NCBI GenBank assembly: GCA_947034895.1
Contig: OX344762.1
Location: 1,366,501 to 1,430,500, forward strand
Length of the DNA: 64,000 nucleotides
From: Rhytidiadelphus loreus
Lineage: Eukaryota; Streptophyta; Bryopsida; Hypnales; Hylocomiaceae
Reading direction: 5' to 3'
Of this stretch, positions 12,139-25,713 are shown piece after piece. The notes under the pieces were generated by a model, which saw nothing but the letters and a program-made list of their open reading frames with translations, did no database searches and had not been told where the DNA came from. Numbering within the stretch: the stretch's first letter is position 1; every line of letters starts with the position of its first letter. Position numbers and translations under genes: made by a program.

Positions 12139-12688
12139 ATGAGCACCATCCCTAGATTTGGTCGGAATTACATCCCCGATCCGTAATGGGTGGTTCTACT
12201 ATAATTTATGAAGATGCTATAAAGGGAGCTATTTCTGCAACAAGGAATTGCATTAATAAAAACAGGAAAATATAAATAAAAAGTTGCAACAGTTAGAAAA
12301 TTCAGTACATCAACTATGGCTAGTTTTTTCTTTTCTAATTGCTCCAATTGCTAAAAGATACAAGAATATGTCAAATAATGGCAATTGTTTTTCTAAAGGT
12401 CATAAAAAGTGTTCATTTTGTAATCTTACAAAATGGATAGTCCTTTCAATTATTTTGTTGAATGATATGCTTTTCAACAAAATGGATGTCAATAATAAGG
12501 GAATTGAACCCTATTTGCTATAAGTAAGACTATCTAATTGAAGTGTTAGTGATTTTATGAGAAATTTTTATTGCATGTGGCAAAAATCCCTCCTATGGTT
12601 GGTCAATGGGGAGCATATGAGACCTTTGCCTAAATTGTCATCCAAGCAATGAACTCATATAATGTTGTTTTTAGCTAATTTTTCATTA
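12139..12688. other. Gene-free AT-rich stretch
   Basis: The first 75 bp complete the palindrome that flanks the piggyBac element. The remainder shows no coding signal or repeat that I can name. Confidence 0.6.
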
Positions 12689-12993
12689 GGGGAGATTTCA
12701 GCTACTTGGGAGACTGTTTCAGGATTGTTCCCATTGTTGGGAACCAGTCCTGTATAGTCAAAATATAATAATAATAAATAAAAATTTAAAAATTTTAAAA
12801 ATTTTAAAAATTTAAATTTTTTTTAAAAATTTTAATAAATAAAAATTTATAAAAAAAATATCATTAAAAAATAATATCTGACGTGGCCATCTCCTGGTCA
12901 CGTCAGATCAGCGTTCCCAAGGCGTTCCCATAGTGTTCCCGCAGTTCCCGCAATTCGGGAACTCACAGTCTCTTAAAACGCAAGAATCTCCCC
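12689..12993. mobile_element. MITE, about 305 bp, TA-flanked (Tc1/mariner-like)
   Basis: The ends GGGGAGATT and AATCTCCCC are exact inverted copies and each is flanked by TA (12687-12688 and 12994-12995), which fits a Tc1/mariner-type target site. The interior holds an A/T-only run and the inverted pair GACGTGGCCA / TGGTCACGTC. It has no coding capacity. Confidence 0.6.
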
Positions 12994-13005
12994 TAATGAG
13001 AGGAC

Positions 13006-13442
13006 GAATCCTACATTGGCATTCTTGAAGGGAGGCCACCACAAGCATACAATGTAGCCATTGATGTTCGTGAAGGTTTCTACCTATTTGTGAGACCAAG
13101 CTTGGACTGTCCTGAGCCCGTGTGGCTTGGCTTGGCAATAGAGAATCCACAATTTGATCCACGACCTAACCACTATCGTGAAGTTTTGGTGCGTTGTACA
13201 CACCATGTAGAAGATCAAAGAATGTGCAACAATTGTATGTGGGATGGGACACCCAATTAGGTTTCAAATGGAAGCTTGACCGGACGTGCGCTATAGTTGA
13301 CTATGTTTCAACTGATAGTATCTTGGCATCTTGGAAATCGGCAAAGAACAATGGCGAGAGCTTCGTTGCACCACGAAAGCAAGTGGGATTTACGGTGGAT
13401 AATTTACATCGATCTGCAGAACAAGAAAGGCACGGCCTATGA
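13006..13442 (+). pseudogene. Unrecognised coding remnant
   Basis: Reading from 13009, about 80 codons stay open and look protein-like (YIGILEGRPPQAYNVAID, then FYLFVRPSLDCPEPVWLGLA) before a TAG near 13260. Plausible coding then resumes in a different frame, with LGFKWKLDRTCAIVDYVSTD and SWKSAKNNGESFVAPRKQVG, up to 13442. The switch implies a frameshift or a lost intron. The text resembles multicopy plant or transposon-associated proteins, but I cannot name a family. There is no start codon context or promoter. Confidence 0.4.
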
Positions 13443-14648
13443 ATTCTCTTATGGGAACTTCTAAAACAAGACCGATGCACATGATACTCTTGTGTGTAGT
13501 AGAAGACAAATCTCTATGTATAGTGAGTTGAGTTGTAATTGTTTGTTTAGTTCGTGAATTCTAGTTTTGAATATGCAACTCTTCTCTAAGAAGCAAAGGC
13601 TACATACTTGGCAATATTTGTAGAAACCATTATATTCAACAAGAACTAGAAGCTTCTTCCCTTTCATTTCTTGTCCATTCCAGAGTGCCATATTTTAAAC
13701 TTCTTTTTTCTTGATTACAAGTTCTTAAGCAATGCAAAACCTCACATCCAAACTCATGCCTATCGTCACACATAAACCAAACACAGTCTCTCCAATTTAT
13801 TACGTACATGGCTCACCAAAGATTACTAAAATATTTCACACTTTCATATTCACATTGCATCCAAGACCATTGGCTCTTGCAATTCTTGGGAAGTACTCCA
13901 CACACATTTGACACATTCCCTTGCCACATGCCACTTCACACACCATTCTTTTTATGCACTATTGACTTTTAGGAGAAAGTGGCATGGGAATACCACCATT
14001 TTAACAAAATATCTGTTAGTTGCCCTATGTACAATATAAACACCCTATAACCACATATGGTATCAATAACATAACATAGATGCTTAGATTCGTAGGCTCA
14101 CATGCTAGTAGTAACCTTTGTTTTCCATTACGCCCAGCTCACGTCGAATACACGTCCAATAGAATACAATTTTCGTACCGACAGTTTACACCAAAAGTCA
14201 AGCTATTATTATTTGATTACTGCTGCAGGGGTTGAAGAGGGACTTTCCAGGTTATGCCTCAGACATCCGGATCGAACATATTCTGTGAAGAAATTATGCA
14301 TCTCCTGTTGATTTGTGGCCCATCTGTGGTCACAGCAAGAGCTCGTGGCCTGGATTCCCTCACTGGCCGGAAGCTAGTTAATTGGTGTTTGAAAAAATCG
14401 GCAAGGCAGAAGAATCGAAATTGGTACGGCAGAGAATCTGCGCCGCGCGACTGTTTCTTCGACTCGAGAGTCGAGACTAATTCTCACGGGCTTCTGGTTT
14501 TCCTTTGAAGCACGCGAATGAGTTGTCCTTGTACCGGCAGAATTGAAGCTAGGATCTACAAGAGTTTCTGCCAAGCCATGCTCGCTTCTCCTTCATCAGG
14601 ACGACTGAGCTAGAAGACTTATTAGCTAGTGGTGTGACTGGACGTACA
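13443..14648. other. Intergenic region upstream of the receptor kinase
   Basis: No gene or clear repeat is visible. The last few hundred bases should hold the promoter and 5' untranslated region of the receptor kinase that begins at 14649, but no TATA-type element stands out. Confidence 0.5.
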
Positions 14649-17600
14649 ATGGGCAAGCTGCTGGAGATGAGGCTGGTTACTGTCGTCGCTTTGGTTTGCA
14701 TCCTCAACGCTTCAGGAGCGTGGTCGCAGGCTGATCCAGGCCCGTGAAATCAATCTCTAGCTCAATTTTGTTGCTTGTTCTTGTATCTCAAGTTATAACG
14801 TACAAACTAATTAAGATGGTTATACACTTCTACCAGAAAAGTAGAGAACGTACGTATTACTAGATTTGTACTGTACAACAGACTTCTCTAGCTGTGAGCG
14901 TCATGCGTTTTGTTCCTTGTTTTTCAGTTTCTGAGTCTCCGACCTTCATGAGGAGGACTGATGGAAGAATCTATATAAACTTTTGAGCCTTGTAAGGCCA
15001 CACCCGTATCAGTTGTGGCTTTAGTCGCTAGCTAGGAGTCCTCACTGCCTTGGTTGGTGTGGGCAAATAATATTTGTTCATTAAAATGACGACAGAAGAT
15101 GCATCTACAGTGAGTGGATTTGAGGAAGTTTGAGTACTCGAAAAGTGAGGCAGTCCTAGCTGCTTGTTTCTTTGGAATTAGCCCCAAGAGGGACTGGCTC
15201 GTTTACTCAACCCATCGAAGGTCTTACCTTTGTCAGAAAACACTTGAAACTCCCATTTCCATTGCAAAGAACCAAAAACTGTGAAAATTGATACTTCTTT
15301 TAAAAGCAAGATGCTCCATGTAGACAAAAACATGAACTATACGAAATAAATTTTCAAAATATGTATTCAAATTTTTTTTAGATTTCTTATTTTCTTTTGC
15401 TACCTAGTGGGGGAAAAATTGTGCTTAAGATGGCATAACTTTTGCTCCCAGGCACCAATTGAAATAAGTATTATATTCCTAGAAAGCTAGTATATTTCTC
15501 TATCCCAATAAAAAGTTTTAAGAACTCAACAAAAATTGAGATTGTAGGAGCTTGCCCCCAAATCCATTCTGTCCGTTACGTACGGGTTACCCTTGAAGCA
15601 TTCGTCTCTTGTTTGGATTAGCTGCTGGATTTCTAGTTGTCACTGGAAGAAGTAATGATTCTGGATCTTGTCAGCATACATATAACATATTCCCCATCTC
15701 TCATATTTCTTAGCTTACTTTGGTTTGGCAGGGATCTTTCTCAACATCGACTGCGGTGCCTCCCTTAATACTTCTGACCCCATCACAAACTTGCGATGGT
15801 ATGCGGATGCTGGTTACATCAGCACTGGAGAGCCCTCTTCAAACGTGCCTAATTGGGATGGCTATCCTCAACTCAACACCCTCAGATACTTCAATGATAC
15901 TCGTTTTCCGAAGTACTGTTACAAGCTGCCAGTGGACACCAATTCCACGTACATGCTGAGGATAGAATTCTATTACGGAAACTACGACGGTGAGAACTCT
16001 GCTCCAACGTTCCAGGTGACCATAGATGGACTGGTGATTTGGAATATCTCCGATTCCGATGGATATTACTATGAGACAACGTACGTGGCAAAAGGGGACA
16101 CTACGTTCCTTTGCTTGCTGAGAGACCAGAGCAACGCCAACCCTTTCATTTCTGACATCTCGTTACGCCTTGTAAACGCCTACCCCAACATGTATGCCAG
16201 TCATCTGTCGCAGGGGTTCGTGGCCATTACGCTAGAGAGATACAGTTTTGGATCTAGCGACACTCCAAGGTGTGTGTTTATAGATCTGCATTCTTGTGCC
16301 TTATTTTATTTCAATTGGTTCATTTTCAATTTATGAGTGAAATTACCTCCCATGAAATTGGATTCTAACGCTCATTACTAAAACCATTGCACAGGTATCC
16401 CGATGACATTTACGATCGGTATTGGGATTCGGTTAATGCAACAGACCCAGACATACTGTCTTCCACAACTCCACTTCAAGTCCTGAACACAACGAGGCTC
16501 TTGGTTTACGCAGGTGGCAACCCTGAGTATGCTCAAGTGCCACAGATGGTTCTTCAATCTGCATTAGCTTCAAGTTCCCGCATGACTTTAAATCTGTATC
16601 ACGGTGTGGCGGACACGGGATTCCTGTTTTTGCACTTTGCGGAATTGAATCCTGCAGTAAATGCAACCTCAAGAATATTCATGGTGAATATCAGCTCGGG
16701 AGAGGAAGCTCTGGTGAACCCCTTCAACGATAGCTCGGCGGAAGGGGGCGATGCCACTGGTTGGATGTTTGATAACATTACATTCATGAGTACTGATTAT
16801 GAAACTGTGGACTTTATTCGTACTTCCTATTCTGTCTATGGCCCAAGTGTAAATGCTGCTGAGTTTTTTAAATATTTAGAGGACACGTCGCGTTCGAAGA
16901 CTCTTGACGTGGATGGTAAGTTCTAAGGTCTGCGCTTCTCTTCTTCAATTCATTTTCAGTGAGAAGATAACTAGTGTATAACCGCGAATTTACTGTAATA
17001 TTATTCAAAATGGGTCCATCAGACTGAAGGGAGACTTTCAGATTGTTGCATTGACTACTTTTGAAATGGAAGTGGCACTAATCGCTTGTGAAACTCAAGT
17101 GCAGCACTAGCCATTGACGACATCAAGTCCAGTTTGGGCCTTGGAGAGTGGACTGGTGATCCTTGTATCCCTGTTCCTCATACTTGGGTGAATTGCTCTC
17201 CAGAAGATCCTCCAACTATCGAATCAGTGTGAGTATATGTTAGCAACTCGTTGTCTTCCAAAAAGGCATTTCTTACCTCTTTAATTGTTTTGTCAGCCTG
17301 ATGATTTCATACCCCGGATCATGGTGTATGAAATTCGTCCTGCAAATATGGTCTTTCATCTCTGGAAATGCATGGACACTGTTCAACATGGATAGTGCTG
17401 TTCTTTTGCAAGGATAGAATTTGTTTTGTTCTGATGTGGTTACAGCATTTTGAGCTTTACGGAAATCTGGAAAGCTTAGAATTTTTTAAGTTTCAGACCG
17501 AGGTGATCACTTTAATTTTGTTTGCACCTTCGCAGAGACCTCTCCAACTACAATTTGACAGGGACTATACCTGCTGCATTTGCCAAGCTTCAGACGCTCA

Positions 17601-20600
17601 CCACCTTGTACGTACTTCATCCCTCATATACTTGGAAATCCAATCTACGGCAATTCAAGCTACATTAGTCACGCATACTCGCTAAAAATGTTGTGACGAG
17701 AGTTGTCATCACACTTTGCTACGAGGACTCTCTTCTCTGCTAATTTTACAATCTATTGAAATTTTATGCAGTATATTTGCTTGCAATGTGCAGAAATCTT
17801 TCTGGCAACAATTTGGAAGGGGAGTTGCCCGACTTGAGTCCTTTGACCAATCTTCGAATATTGTAAGTTTTGTGATCGTGCTAGCATCGTTGACCTTAAC
17901 CATGAGCCATCGATGTTACCCGCTCCTTATTTTGTAGTTTTACTACCTGTCGTGGGTCTAAGATCATCGCGAGGGCCTACTCTGACTACTATTTTCTCAA
18001 AATTCAGGGATCTGCAGGACAACAATCTAAATGGGTCACTGCCCGAGTGGTTAGGAAATCTAACATTTCTGACAGAACTGTAAGTATCAAAACCAATCTT
18101 CAGCTAGAACCAGTCATTTTCGGTTTATATGTGCAGCCGATGCAATGTCCATTTGTTGTGTGATTGGGGGTGACTATCACACGACTGACTCACGGATTTA
18201 GTTAGTGAAACAGCTATGTGCAGAACAATAATTTCACGGGTGCTATTCCTCCGGCTCTCAACAGAACTGGACTAACCTTCGAGTAAGATGATCTTACTTC
18301 TCTCATCTGAATTTGCAATATATTCGTTTTTGGAACTGTTCTTGCAAAGGTGCTCAATTTACCGTGCACTCATTAATGTTTGAATTTGTTTGCACATGTG
18401 TGAAGGTATCAGCCTGGAAATACTCTGGAATGGTCACAAGTGATTGATAGACATCCTCACAAGACCAATATTTGGGTCATTGTTGGTCCTGTTATTGGAG
18501 GTGCGGTAGCAGTAATTATCGCGACAATCATCATTATTTACTCTTGTGCCTGCAAAAAACGTCGGTCCGGAAACAATGTTTCTGCTACAAGTGCAGACAA
18601 GGCTCCTGCTATAGGATTAGTAAAACTTCGAGCTCCTAATGCTGGAGGAGCCAGATCCTTCTCAGTGTCAGAACTTACTAGAGCTACAGAAAACTTCAAT
18701 ACGGAGATTGGCAAAGGAGGGTTTGGATCTGTCTATTACGGAAAGCTTCCGAATGGCCTCGAGGTTGCCGTGAAGGTCCTTGACAGCGCCCCAGGCAATC
18801 AAGGAAGTAAACAAGGAGCGACTGAGTTTTTCAATGAGGTATTATAATTTCTACCTCTTCCCTGATCCATTCAAGCTACCTGACACTCAAAATTCTTTAT
18901 TTGTACTGTCTTTCCCGCGGTTTGGTTTCTTCAATTCTTCCTACTAGCACATGGAACATATTAAGCCCTAAGTGCGTGAACTAAAACTTTGTTTCAAGCT
19001 TGAAGGCAACTATAATAGGTTCCCAACCTGTTTCTATCGTTCCAAGATGTACGGACATGCTTTTCCTTTCTATTGGACATTTTGCTACCTTCCTTTCAGT
19101 TCCTGCAGATAAGGGCAGCGACCACTGTTGGCCATAAACTAAGACAGTTCGGGGGTAATCGAAATTAATTCTGCCTTGTGAGGTATTGACATGTTGATAT
19201 TGGTGTGGGAGGGCAGGTTGATGTGCTGTCCAGGGTTCATCACAGAAACTTGGTTTCATTGTTGGGCTTCTGCAATGAAACGGGAAACCAAATGTTGGTA
19301 TACGAGTATTTACCCCAGGGATCTTTACGAGACCGATTGAATGGTATGATCAATCCTAGCAAAAAATCTCACAAGTTTTTCTTCCAAATGTATTCCACAA
19401 CCTTTTTCCCTCACTGGTTGTACTGAACCCTGTCAACCTATTCTCATTTTCGGTGTCCTCCGTTCCTTCAAAACTGACACTTTTCCGTGAAATTGTAATG
19501 TACTCAAATAGCGTCAGGACATCTCGGAGTGCTTGATTTCAAGGCCCGCCTGAATGTGGCGTTGAATGCAGCGCAAGGTAGCCAAGTTCAACTTTGATCC
19601 CCTGACATGATCCCTTGCATCTGGTTCTCCATGAGTATCAATTCTTGTCCAGCGTTTTTCAGTGAAACTCACAGTCTTCGTTAGGGCATGATCAGATCCT
19701 TTTGTCAATAATAGAAGAAAACCAATCCCTGAAGTATTCCAGCAAACATAATTGCATTAAACGTAGCCATGTGTGATCATAGCATTAACGACAGTTTCTA
19801 ACGTGAAGTCCGCCAATTTTAACGCTGCTACGTTTTTTAACACACGTGAGGATTGGTTTGGGCAATTTTGTACTGAGTGTGGGACGTTGGTGAATTGAAT
19901 CTTCCAGGACTGGAGTACCTACACACTGGGTGCAATCCATGCATAGTGCACCGAGATGTGAAGAGCTCCAATATCCTGCTCACCAACACAAAAGAAGCGG
20001 CCAAAGTGGCCGACTTTGGGTTGTCGAGATTGTTCCCTGGGGAAGATGGCTCCCTCACCGTCGTCAAGGGCAGCCTAGGATACATTGACCCAGAGTAATC
20101 AGCTCACCTTATATGAGCCACCACAACATCAATGCCAATTTTGAAGAGAATTTGACAGATTGTATTGATTGAGGATTTGATTCATAACCTAAATCTTTCT
20201 TTCTTGTATTTACATTCCCTCTAAGAATCTGATTTAGAAGGTATGCAGCCAACGAGATTGAAGTGCACAATTTAGATATCGTCACTTGAAGTCAATTTAA
20301 AGTGCTAAATCCTGAAGTCCAAACTTTTGACTATTATGATTGTTTGCCATTATTATAATCAGCAACTGGAAATTGGAGAATTCGGCTGTATGACGAACAT
20401 AACATGCTTTTTACGATTTTAGAGTTGGAGTTTGCAGATTAGGTACCAAAAATAAAATTTGGAAAGATCAGATGTTGGGCGTATGATAAAAATGCCATTG
20501 TCCCGTCCTTATTCACTTCCACACATTGGTCTAAATCCCACATTATTCATGGTGATTTGAATCCTAATTTCGTCAGTTCTCTTCCTTGTCTGCAGGTATG

Positions 20601-21964
20601 TGACAACTCACTTCTTGACGTCAAAGAGTGATGTGTACAGCTTTGGCGTGGTGCTTCTGGAGCTCTTGACAGGCCGTGTCCCGCTTCCTTCAGCTTCTGA
20701 AACGCAATCCAACTTTGCTTGGACGCTCTGTGACTGGGTACCTAGTTGCTTACCACTACTTGATCTCTTCACAATGGGAGCTAGATGGGAGAAAACTTTG
20801 CCTCAATTAGCCCATGAACATAAATTCTGTGTAGGCTAGATGGCGACCTTTGCCGTGGATGTTTTCATGCACAACCAAGTGAGCAATCAAAGGGAGACTA
20901 TCTCTGGCCTTCCCAGATCGCCACCCCGGTTCACACTGTTGGCCAGCATGGAAAATCAATGCCCATTGATTCTCCCTGTTTGCTTGTTCTCCTTCCTAGT
21001 GCAAAATCACGTACCCAGTAAACGCCTGATATTCCCGTCATAGAAACAAGAATAATCTCCCTTTTTATGCTAAATAGCCGTCTGTATGAGAGAATGAACT
21101 CAATCGCCTCATGCACAGGCCGTTACTCTTCCTTGCCTATCTAATTTGATCGTCAGTTTCGTTAAATTAACGCTATAAATTCCATTAAAATGTCGCAGTG
21201 GACCCCAAGAAATTAAGGAAATGAAACGATCAGGGAGCAGGAGGGGGAAATCCTAGCCGACCAGTGCACAGTGCACAATGTTGCGTACGAAATGCAATTT
21301 GTATAGAAATAGGTAATGCATTGATAAATAGATGTGTTACAGAAGGACCAGACTAAGCAGTCAGAAAAGGGGACTGGTAGCTCAGGGGTGTAGCGGTTAG
21401 GAAGGCCATAACCACACACGGTAATGAATACTGAACAGCTATCAACGAAAGGATTAGGTAACGGTAACTGCTGCTCTAACAATTGGCAACTGGACTTGCA
21501 CATCTATGGACATAGCAAGCTTATGTCCATCTCGAAACGCCTCATGGAACACCGCCAATTAAGTGAACAGAATCGACGTTGCTCTCACTGACAGTGGACC
21601 TGATGACTTGCAGGTGCGGAGGACGCTCCAGAGTGGTGGCGACACAGACAAGATCCTGGACCCCAGCTTGAAGTCTTCCCATCCTGACAAAGAGGCGGTG
21701 TGGAAATTGACAGACATGGCGATGATGTGCGTGGAGCCCAAGTCCATTCACAGGCCTTCCATGACGGAGGTGGTCCAGGAGCTTCGAAGCGCGCTTACCA
21801 TTGAAGAAGCCAACACCGGGGCAGCTTACACTCACCAGCAGCAGCTGCAGCAGCTGCAGCAGCAACACCAACACCAACAGAAGCAGCGTTACACATCGAC
21901 TTCGTCTGATTATGATTCAGGTGCTTTTAACACCAGCGTTCCGATCTGGCCAGCTGCTCGGTGA
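14649..21964 (+). CDS. Malectin-like LRR receptor protein kinase (LRR-I type), complete, 14 exons
   Basis: This is a plasma-membrane receptor kinase of the malectin-like LRR class. Exons: 14649-14739, 15732-16269, 16395-16915, 17105-17228, 17536-17607, 17794-17862, 18008-18079, 18214-18282, 18406-18838, 19217-19343, 19518-19577, 19908-20094, 20596-20737 and 21614-21964, giving 951 residues in one frame. The order is: signal peptide (1-27), malectin-like ectodomain from [10 protein letters not shown], a WTGDPC motif, leucine-rich repeats coded by separate 69-72-bp phase-2 exons, a transmembrane helix ([20 protein letters not shown]), then a kinase. The kinase keeps its P-loop ([11 protein letters not shown]), VAVKVL lysine, [11 protein letters not shown] and GYIDPE motifs, so it looks active. 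The tail is glutamine-rich. Intron 1 appears to use a GC donor (AG/GCCCGT at 14740); every other donor is GT. The ligand cannot be inferred. Confidence 0.92.
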
Positions 21965-22293
21965 ATGGCTGAATGGTACCCAAGTACATGAATAGAGTAC
22001 ACTCAAACCTCTCGCTTTTATGTTACTGTCTTAAGTTTGGGGATTGATGCACTTCCAATGGCACTCACATTGTGACAATTGCGACACTTGATGATTGTGA
22101 AGTTGATAGGGGTGGCAGGAGTCAGGAAGCTTGTGTAGAATCCTTCACAATTCTCAAGCTCTTTGTCATCACATTGGGATGCAAGTTCTTGGGATATGGT
22201 GTGCGTGGAGGGAGTTTTGAACTGGGGAAATCTTGTATCTAAGGTTGGTGAGAGGAAGAAGGATATGATGCGTAGTAGAGGAGGCTGGTCATA
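21965..22293. other. 3' flank of the receptor kinase
   Basis: Presumed 3' untranslated and downstream region. Nothing else is recognised. Confidence 0.4.
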
Positions 22294-22297
22294 TTAA

Positions 22298-23437
22298 CCC
22301 CGCGCGCGCCCCGGGGGACCAAAAGTGTTTGTACTTAGTTAGAAGTCCAACTCAAAGTGCTATAACTTGTGCATCCAATGTCCTTATTAATAATACTTGT
22401 TGGTAAATCTGTGCTCTTTCTTCAAGTGGTGAAATTTTCAAATCAATCCAAGATGTACTGATTTTTTGAAAGTCATTCAAAGTTCTCGGGTTCAATTTGA
22501 GTTCACCTAACTTCATTTTGATGGCTGCAACTTCAAGGGCTTTGTATGTGTTTCATCTAGTGTTTGTTTTCAATAAAATTTGTTGTGTTTTATTCACCCC
22601 TTGAAGTTTAGTTACTAGAGTTCAGTATAAAGTATGTGCAATGCAGGATTAGGAGCCAAAGTTTGATTATAACATAGGACAAAACTCTTTGGAGCACCAA
22701 AACTAGAGTTTGATGGAGATTGGTACTATTCTTAGTTAAACCTTTCTCTAACACAAATTTTACAACTAAGGACAACCTTTACAATTAACTCTATTGTGAT
22801 AAAAATTTCATGGCAATCTTAGTTGTTTCAAATGTTTGAAAGCATTTCAAAGTTCAAAATCTAGACATTGGGGGATTACAATGAACTTCAATGGCTTGTT
22901 TCTTCTTCATATAGTGTCCGTTTCCAAATAATTTCTTGGGGAAAGTTGTGCATACTAGTCTAGTTTTTGTGGTCAATACAAGAAGTTAATATGAGTGTTT
23001 GAGAAGCATTTCCATAGAAGGAGGTTTAGCCGTAGATGTGTTTTATGTAACTTTTTTTGCTATTTTTTTACATTTCAAAGCCATTTTGTAAACACAATGA
23101 GTCATTTGAATGATATTTTCTTTCACCAATGTACTTGTATGTTGGTTTTGAAGCACTCTATAGTTTTATTTTTTTTTCATTTGAGTAGGTTTAGAAATTG
23201 AATTTCACCTCCAAATGTGTTGCAAAGAAAATTTCAGCATCCTTTTACAATACAAACATTACAATCTTGCAATCTATGTGGCCAAATGACTCCAAATTTG
23301 ATTCAATTCCCTTAAAACACATACTTGACAAAATTGTACATTTGAGATTTCCATACCTTAGTGACATTTAGACCTGTAATACTTCAAAAGCAACAATGTT
23401 TTTAAACCCAAAAAGGCCCTGACCGGACATTTAGGGG
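22298..23437. mobile_element. piggyBac-type MITE, about 1.1 kb
   Basis: The segment is flanked by TTAA at 22294-22297 and 23438-23441. The right end reads, on the other strand, CCCCTAAATGTCC, matching the piggyBac-family ends in this window. The left end starts CCCC and then has a GC-rich palindromic stretch (CGCGCGCGCCCCGGGGGACC). There is no transposase. It is probably mobilised by a related piggyBac enzyme. Confidence 0.6.
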
Positions 23438-23536
23438 TTAAAAAAGTTTAGATTGAGTAGCTTCACTGATTTGATTTTGGTGGTTGTGGTATGCATGTAA
23501 ATCTTGTGACTAAAATAAAAATACGAGCAGGTGTTG

Positions 23537-23792
23537 TCACTGCTGTACATTCTTAAGTTTGGGGCTATTGTGACATTGCCTCATGTGTCTTCTAAACAAA
23601 TTGAATTTTTGTTACAAAATTTTATTGGATTTGTGCCAAACTTGAGTCTTTTTTCTTTTCTCTATCACTACTGTACAATCTTAGGTTTGGGGTTGTTGTA
23701 ACGTTGCCTCATGTGTCTTCTAAACAAATTGAATTTTTGTTACAGAATTTTATTGGATTTGTGCCAATCTTGAGTTTCTTTTCTTTTCTCTG
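23537..23792. repeat. 128-bp tandem duplication
   Basis: Two copies (23537-23664 and 23665-23792) share TGCCTCATGTGTCTTCTAAA and TTTTATTGGATTTGTGCCAA with few differences. Confidence 0.85.
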
Positions 23793-25531
23793 GGTTGTTC
23801 TTCACAACAGAGAGAATGTTTTTCATACATTAGTTGTTATAAAATTCTCTTTCAAATTAGACTTGCACATATACTCGATTCACTTGTTGGATTATACTAT
23901 TGATATTGGAGTTATTATGAAAGTCTTGAAAGTCACCCTCTTGGCCTCTTCTTGGTTCTTAGTTTGCTTTTAATTTTAAATTGTTTTTGAATTTTTAGTC
24001 AACTTGTATTCATGGAGAATGAAAATAAGGCATATTTGAGTGTTTTCTATCTAATCAAATTGAATTGTCTTCTTCCTAAATTGAGGTTTAGCTAAACCTC
24101 AATTGATTTGTAAGGAATGATTTCTTGTGAGTTCTATTACAATCAAAGATGCTTCTATTTGATATTTTGTAAGTGTTCATTTATAAGTGTAGATAGTCTT
24201 GATAGCTAAACTAATGAACCTAAACTATAGTACAAATTTGATCCAAGGAGGCTTATTTAAATAGGATTGATTCAACTATTTACCTAACAGGCCATTGCAA
24301 CCAAAAGAATTTAAAAGAGTTCATTTAATTACAACTAACTATGTAATTGCTCACGCTATAATTCTAATTACTAAATTTCATCACTCCCCTCTTAAAGTCC
24401 ACAAGGATAATAATATTCTCCCAAATCAATTCTTCAATCTTCAATTCTTTTTATTTTCATTTTTTCTTCTTTCTTTATCTTTTAACTATCATTTGTTCTT
24501 TGTCTAACAATTCGGTTCTTCACAAGTCGGCATTGTAGGCTGGGGTAGGGCATTCCTAAATTGGTCTTAAACCAAGAACAACTTGGTGTGACTTCTACGC
24601 TTCAAATTTGGTTTAGCCCTTTTCTTGTTGTTCTCTGTCTTTATTCAAGGGAACCAAAAAATCTTCTTTAACCAACTTGGAATTCACACTTGTAATATAG
24701 CTTGGCTTTGAATAACTCTTGTCACTACAAAACTTACAACTCTTACAAGCCAATTTGGATTTGATCTTTTTTTTGTCCATGATACTATTTCTCTAGCACA
24801 ACCAATTAACACACCAAACATCAAGAAACAAAATATAACTCAACTAGCTGGGATTCGCACTGGACTCGCTCAACAATGGGTACCAAAACCTCCAAGAAAA
24901 ATCCTCCTAATAGAAAATCAAGAGGAGACAAGAGCCACCGACCACATTAACTAACTCAATTGATTTGACTTCACCAATTTGCATAACTTCTAATTGGACC
25001 TCACTGAACATTGGCTCCTGTTGGACACCTAAATTGGTAACCTGTTAAACATCCTCAATCGGAATCACTACCATTTGCTTCGACAGACTACCACTTCCCA
25101 TTGATTTGGACTTTAGACCACATCCCAACTTGACATTCCCGCTGGGAGTCAACCACTCCTACTCGGACTAAAAGTCACCTTAGAAATTTGATTTGATTAG
25201 CTATTACTAAACTAGCGTCTTAAATTGTAATACAACACCTTTAACTATTCCACTGAATTCAATCTGCAGCAAAAAATCACTGATTTGGATTTAAAAACCC
25301 ATCAAACACACTACCAAAATGAAGCAAAAACCACTCAAACATCTCAAAAAGCTTAAAAAATTAAGTCATGTTAGGTAATCTATAGTAAGTTTGATAATAG
25401 CATTGGACTTTGACCATGGCATTTTGAACATTAGAGTTTAATCATAGCATTTTGAACTTTAAAATTCAATCAAAAGACTCTCGTAGAGTTCTAAGTTTTC
25501 ATTGTAAACGTCAAAATGAAATAATTGGATG

Positions 25532-25713
25532 ATATTTCTCAAGGATTAAAGTGTGATGGATTTTGTGACACAGGTTGTGCCTCTACGTATTTAATATTCA
25601 CAATATATAAGGGTATTTTTTAATATTTCTCAAGGATGAAACATGATGGATTTTGTTACACGGGTTGTGACACTATTTATTTAATATTTGCAACATATGT
25701 ATGGGAATTTGTT
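25532..25713. repeat. 91-bp tandem duplication
   Basis: Two adjacent copies share ATATTTCTCAAGGAT, GATGGATTTTGT and TTTAATATT at matching positions. Confidence 0.75.

Noticed and set aside
21360..21430. tRNA-like GGTAGCTCAGGGGTGTAG stretch in receptor-kinase intron 13
   Set aside because: Only a box-like phrase is present. No cloverleaf with matching arms could be drawn.
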